Source: Candidatus Omnitrophota bacterium (GTDB lineage Bacteria > Omnitrophota > Gorgyraeia > Gygaellales > Profunditerraquicolaceae). From it: 15,734 bases of DNA. Within the stretch, counting starts at the first letter, position 1, and every line of letters starts with the position of its first letter. This document shows, one piece after another, positions 13,799-15,734 of the stretch. Under the pieces are notes generated by a model. The model did not search any database and had not been told where the DNA came from. It worked only from the letters and a program-made list of their open reading frames with translations. The position numbers and the translations under genes were made by a program. The DNA is taken from assembly GCA_018818365.1 (NCBI GenBank), contig JAHISH010000021.1, positions 1 to 15,734 of the forward strand. Direction: 5' to 3'.

Positions 13799-14040
13799 TT
13801 TGACTCCTTTTGTAGAAGATTAACTACTGCATCGGCGATCTTAGTCACAAACCACAAGAAAAAGAAAATAAAAAAACTATTTATAGAAAATATAAGGGCA
13901 GTTACCACCCGCAGATTAATCGGCATTTGGCTATTCATCGCCATTGAGACCGCGCTGAAGATGCCGAATAACAAAAAAATCCAGGCGGCGATCTTGGTGA
14001 TCACGCTGGATATCTTTAAGAATCTTTCTTTTTTCGGCAT
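13795..14040 (-). CDS. small two-helix membrane protein, first gene of the assembly operon
   Basis: This encodes 81 aa with two hydrophobic segments (about residues 16-35 and 43-65), the second very rich in Phe (FSINSFFIFFFLWFV), and charged ends. It contains no domain I recognise. AAAGGAGAG sits a few bases before the ATG and its stop overlaps the next start (ATGA), so it is clearly expressed as part of the operon. A small inner-membrane protein at the head of a Tad operon could be an assembly factor, but nothing in the sequence shows this. Confidence 0.78.
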   Translation of the reverse strand: MPKKERFLKISSVITKIAAWIFLLFGIFSAVSMAMNSQMPINLRVVTALIFSINSFFIFFFLWFVTKIADAVVNLLQKESK

Positions 14041-14060
14041 CCACTCTCCTTTAATCTATG

Positions 14061-14089
14061 TTTGTAGCAAACTTTCGCACAAAAATCAA
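14061..14089 (-). promoter_or_regulatory. probable promoter of the Tad assembly operon
   Basis: -35 TTGATT (14089-14084), a 17-base spacer and -10 TACAAA (14066-14061) on the minus strand, leaving a short leader of about 15 bases before the ATG at 14040. The -10 is a moderate match. The -35 falls inside a small inverted repeat (AAAAATC/GATTTTT), which could bind a regulator or be chance in AT-rich DNA. Confidence 0.45.
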
Positions 14090-14174
14090 GAGATTTTTTA
14101 ATTTAAATAAAGTTGTAGCCCCAAGCATTCCTATACAGTAAGACGATGCGTAAAACTATTTGGCTGCTTAAGAT

Positions 14175-14262
14175 CGGGTGTCAATAAGTAATATCCCCAA
14201 CGGTCCCGGCCAACATTATGTTCAGTACCGGGATCCGGGTGTCAATAAGTAATAGCCCCAAC
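14175..14262. repeat. 27-bp direct repeat, two copies 61 bp apart
   Basis: CGGGTGTCAATAAGTAATA followed by T or G and then CCCCAAC occurs at 14175-14201 and 14236-14262, differing at a single base. A weaker echo (TAGCCCCAA) occurs at 14116-14124. The unit overlaps the left end of the 58-bp repeat described separately. It looks like the end of a mobile element or an interspersed genomic repeat. No open frame lies inside. Confidence 0.75.
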
Positions 14263-14465
14263 CGGGTCCTGCTTCGTAGGACCGGTTGACGACACTTAAT
14301 AGCCCCAACCGGATTTTCAATGACGGCACACTTTATGGAACAATGTGACATAAAGTGTTTGCCGGAATTGATCCCGCACGTTCTTTGCGGGAGAACCGGC
14401 ATCGAGGGCCCCAATCAGGTCCTGCTTCGCAGGACCGGTGGGCGACACTTAATAGCCCGAACTGG
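14255..14465. repeat. 58-bp imperfect direct repeat with internal hairpins
   Basis: Copies at 14255-14312 and 14408-14465 agree at 51 of 58 positions by my count. Each begins GCCCCAA, contains a hairpin GGTCCTGC-TTC-G(T/C)AGGACC (14265-14283 and 14418-14436) and ends CGACACTTAATAGCCC. One of the differences changes a G-T pair in the stem to G-C, so the pairing is kept. In the first copy flanking AACCG/CGGTT lengthens the stem. The spacing and structure suggest a REP- or MITE-like element, not a CRISPR array. Confidence 0.75.
14325..14391. repeat. two further hairpins between the 58-bp repeat copies
   Basis: ACACTTTATG (14328-14337) and CATAAAGTGT (14349-14358) form a perfect 10-bp inverted repeat, lengthened by GGC/GCC (14325-14327 and 14361-14363). 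A second hairpin CCCGCA/TGCGGG lies at 14373-14391. Together with the repeats on both sides the region 14170-14470 is almost wholly made of foldable units and holds no credible gene. Confidence 0.6.
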
Positions 14466-14534
14466 ATAAAAGAAAGAACTTTTACCCTAACGGCCACCGT
14501 ATCATTTTGATCCCAGCCTTATTTTAGAGTATAA

Positions 14535-14837
14535 ACGTACCAAGCCAATAACGAAATCGACCTTGCCCGCAAGATAGGCATTTCCCGAGTCCGGGTGTGC
14601 CAGTATGTCCGGCTCTTGAGCCTGGACGCCTCGATTGTTAAGACCCTTGAGCAGTTAGGCGATCCACTGAAAGAACGAGTGATCACCGAACGCCGTTTGA
14701 GGCCATATTTGCGGGAAACTCCCAAAGAACAGAAAAATATTCTGCCTCTACTTAAGAATCAAACATTATCCTTTAATAGAAGATACTCAAATTTATTTAA
14801 AATTAGTTTTTTGCGTTCTTCTATAAACAGCTCGTAA
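14535..14837 (+). pseudogene. truncated HTH gene fragment (recombinase- or ParB-like)
   Basis: The open frame after a TAA at 14532 encodes DLARKIGISRVRVCQYVRLL followed by LDASIVKTLEQLGDPLKERVITERRLRPYL. This looks like the helix-turn-helix and adjacent region of proteins associated with site-specific recombinases or ParB-like factors. No start codon precedes the HTH in this frame and nothing upstream resembles a recombinase catalytic domain. After about 14757 the frame runs into the end of the convergent DUF1524 gene and has no family character. I read it as a leftover piece of a mobile or phage-like gene, consistent with the repeats just to its left. An intact small gene using an internal ATG (14595) would lack half of the HTH. 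Confidence 0.6.
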
Positions 14838-15734
14838 TTTTCGAGCTTCCATAGATTGCGATCTTCTGGAATAAGATGCAATCTTAAATAATCTTTACTT
14901 TTGCCCTCAAACCACTCATCCGGAGGCGTATCCGACTTTTCACCAGCTCCGTTTTCCTGTGCAGTGAGAAGCATACAATTTGCAATCTGATTTCTATCCT
15001 CATTTTTATATTTCAAAATATCTTTGCGCCCTGTATCAGGATTAACGGTCTTAACGGTCTTTAGAATACTTTGCGGGAAGATATGATCCACTTGCGGCTT
15101 GTTGTTTTCATAAGAAGGCTGGTAATCGAAGTTATACCATATATTCAAAAACAGATGGAGTTCCTTCGAACCATAGCATTGATTTAAAATCGTGTCTTTG
15201 GTAATTTCAAGACTGCGTCCATCAGAACGAATAACACCGAAGATTTCGCTAACATCAAAATTCCGACTCTCGTTAATTTTAGTTACACATTTATCAATCA
15301 AAGTATCCGGGCTTCCACTAAAAGCACCAGATATTAAAGTTCTGAGAATATACTCATTCAATCGATTACAGCTTCTCCATTGTTCACTGTAATGATATCG
15401 GAAGTATATCAACGGAATTAAAACTAAATATGAAGGCATTGCCTTATCTGTCTTAATAAATGTCTTGGAATAAAGAAAATCCCTTACGTCCTTAATAGCT
15501 CCTGCAATAACCGCCCATTTGTTAATGATCGTGTCTCTTGTATTAATATCTCGAAACTTTGTGACATTATAAGCCGCACCCTTATTCAATAACGCCAAAC
15601 AACTCTTTAAAACAAAATCCCTCGAGAAGGCAAACCCGTTTTTATTTAATTCTTCAAGCAATTCTTCCATCTGGACATCGGCTTCATCCCAGCTTGCCGA
15701 TAGCAAGGAAAACAAGAGATCAGACTTGCCCAGA
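14759..15734 (-). CDS. DUF262/DUF1524 (GmrSD-like) protein, C-terminal part (cut by window edge)
   Basis: About 324 codons are present and the frame continues beyond the right edge, beginning LGKSDLLFSLLSASW, the family's typical 'lsksDllfsl' segment that ends the DUF262 domain. The rest is helical, then the DUF1524 HNH nuclease: QVDHIFPQSIL (Asp209-His210 in the numbering from TTG 15715), then NQIANCMLL and the downstream Asn and Lys of the HNH finger. DUF262/DUF1524 proteins include GmrSD-type nucleases that cut modified phage DNA. The N-terminal DUF262 catalytic region with its QR motif lies outside the window, so activity cannot be judged. It is transcribed toward the Tad operon, separated by the repeat region, and is probably an unrelated defence gene. 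Confidence 0.85.
   Translation of the reverse strand, partial: LGKSDLLFSLLSASWDEADVQMEELLEELNKNGFAFSRDFVLKSCLALLNKGAAYNVTKFRDINTRDTIINKWAVIAGAIKDVRDFLYSKTFIKTDKAMPSYLVLIPLIYFRYHYSEQWRSCNRLNEYILRTLISGAFSGSPDTLIDKCVTKINESRNFDVSEIFGVIRSDGRSLEITKDTILNQCYGSKELHLFLNIWYNFDYQPSYENNKPQVDHIFPQSILKTVKTVNPDTGRKDILKYKNEDRNQIANCMLLTAQENGAGEKSDTPPDEWFEGKSKDYLRLHLIPEDRNLWKLENYELFIEERKKLILNKFEYLLLKDNV

Noticed and set aside
14083..14098. Terminator AAAAATC-AAGA-GATTTTTT
   Set aside because: The stem is only seven AT-rich pairs, it overlaps the likely -35 of the assembly operon and no gene on either strand needs it there.
14181..14414. 77-aa minus-strand open frame in the repeat island
   Set aside because: It is built from the repeats and hairpins themselves and has no ribosome site or protein-like composition.
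14170..14470. CRISPR array
   Set aside because: The repeats are only two copies each, of different lengths and imperfect, and contain hairpins. There are no regular spacers and no cas genes.

Overview
The window carries a Tad-type (tight adherence / Flp) pilus locus from a Gram-negative-type bacterium. A secretin, a lipoprotein and a CpaB-type periplasmic protein imply an outer membrane. The protein style (many short class III-like pilins, a CpaE-CpaF fusion, a DUF192 neighbour) recalls uncultured phyla such as Omnitrophota, but that placement is an impression from reading the proteins and no search was run.

Layout. 1-1653 (+ strand): the 3' end of a histidyl-tRNA synthetase gene and an unrecognised polytopic membrane protein. 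1622-5558 (- strand): ten overlapping or closely packed pilin-like genes, read right to left. These are eight short Flp/class III-like pilins followed by two TadE-like pseudopilins, the larger with ten cysteines. The first and shortest pilin (57 aa, 5385-5558) fits the size of a classical Flp major pilin. 5577-5794: a strong sigma70-type promoter, a structured leader of about 180 nt and a long intrinsic terminator ending 16-18 nt before the first pilin start codon, which suggests attenuation or riboswitch control of the whole pilin cluster. 5845-7596: a 583-aa protein with an N-terminal helix-turn-helix and a transposase-like core, with its own promoter flanked by an 11-bp direct repeat. 7687-14040: the assembly operon, in transcription order an 81-aa membrane protein, a PpiC/SurA-like lipoprotein, CpaB, a secretin with a C-terminal TonB-like domain, a CpaE-CpaF fusion, and a DUF192 protein. 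14041-14758: its promoter, then a repeat- and hairpin-rich noncoding stretch and a truncated HTH gene fragment, looking like mobile-element debris. 14759-15734: the C-terminal part of a DUF262/DUF1524 (GmrSD-like) HNH nuclease.

How the parts fit. The assembly operon supplies the outer-membrane pore (CpaC), its periplasmic partner (CpaB), a periplasmic foldase (PpiC-like) and a single polypeptide joining the localisation ATPase (CpaE/TadZ) to the motor ATPase (CpaF/TadA). The pilin cluster supplies filament and tip subunits and is a separate, leader-controlled transcription unit. The platform proteins TadB/TadC and the prepilin peptidase TadV/CpaA are not in this window and must be elsewhere if the system works. 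The most unusual points are the size and divergence of the pilin family, the two domain fusions (secretin-TonB and CpaE-CpaF), the transposase-like protein between the two halves, and the switch-like leader RNA.
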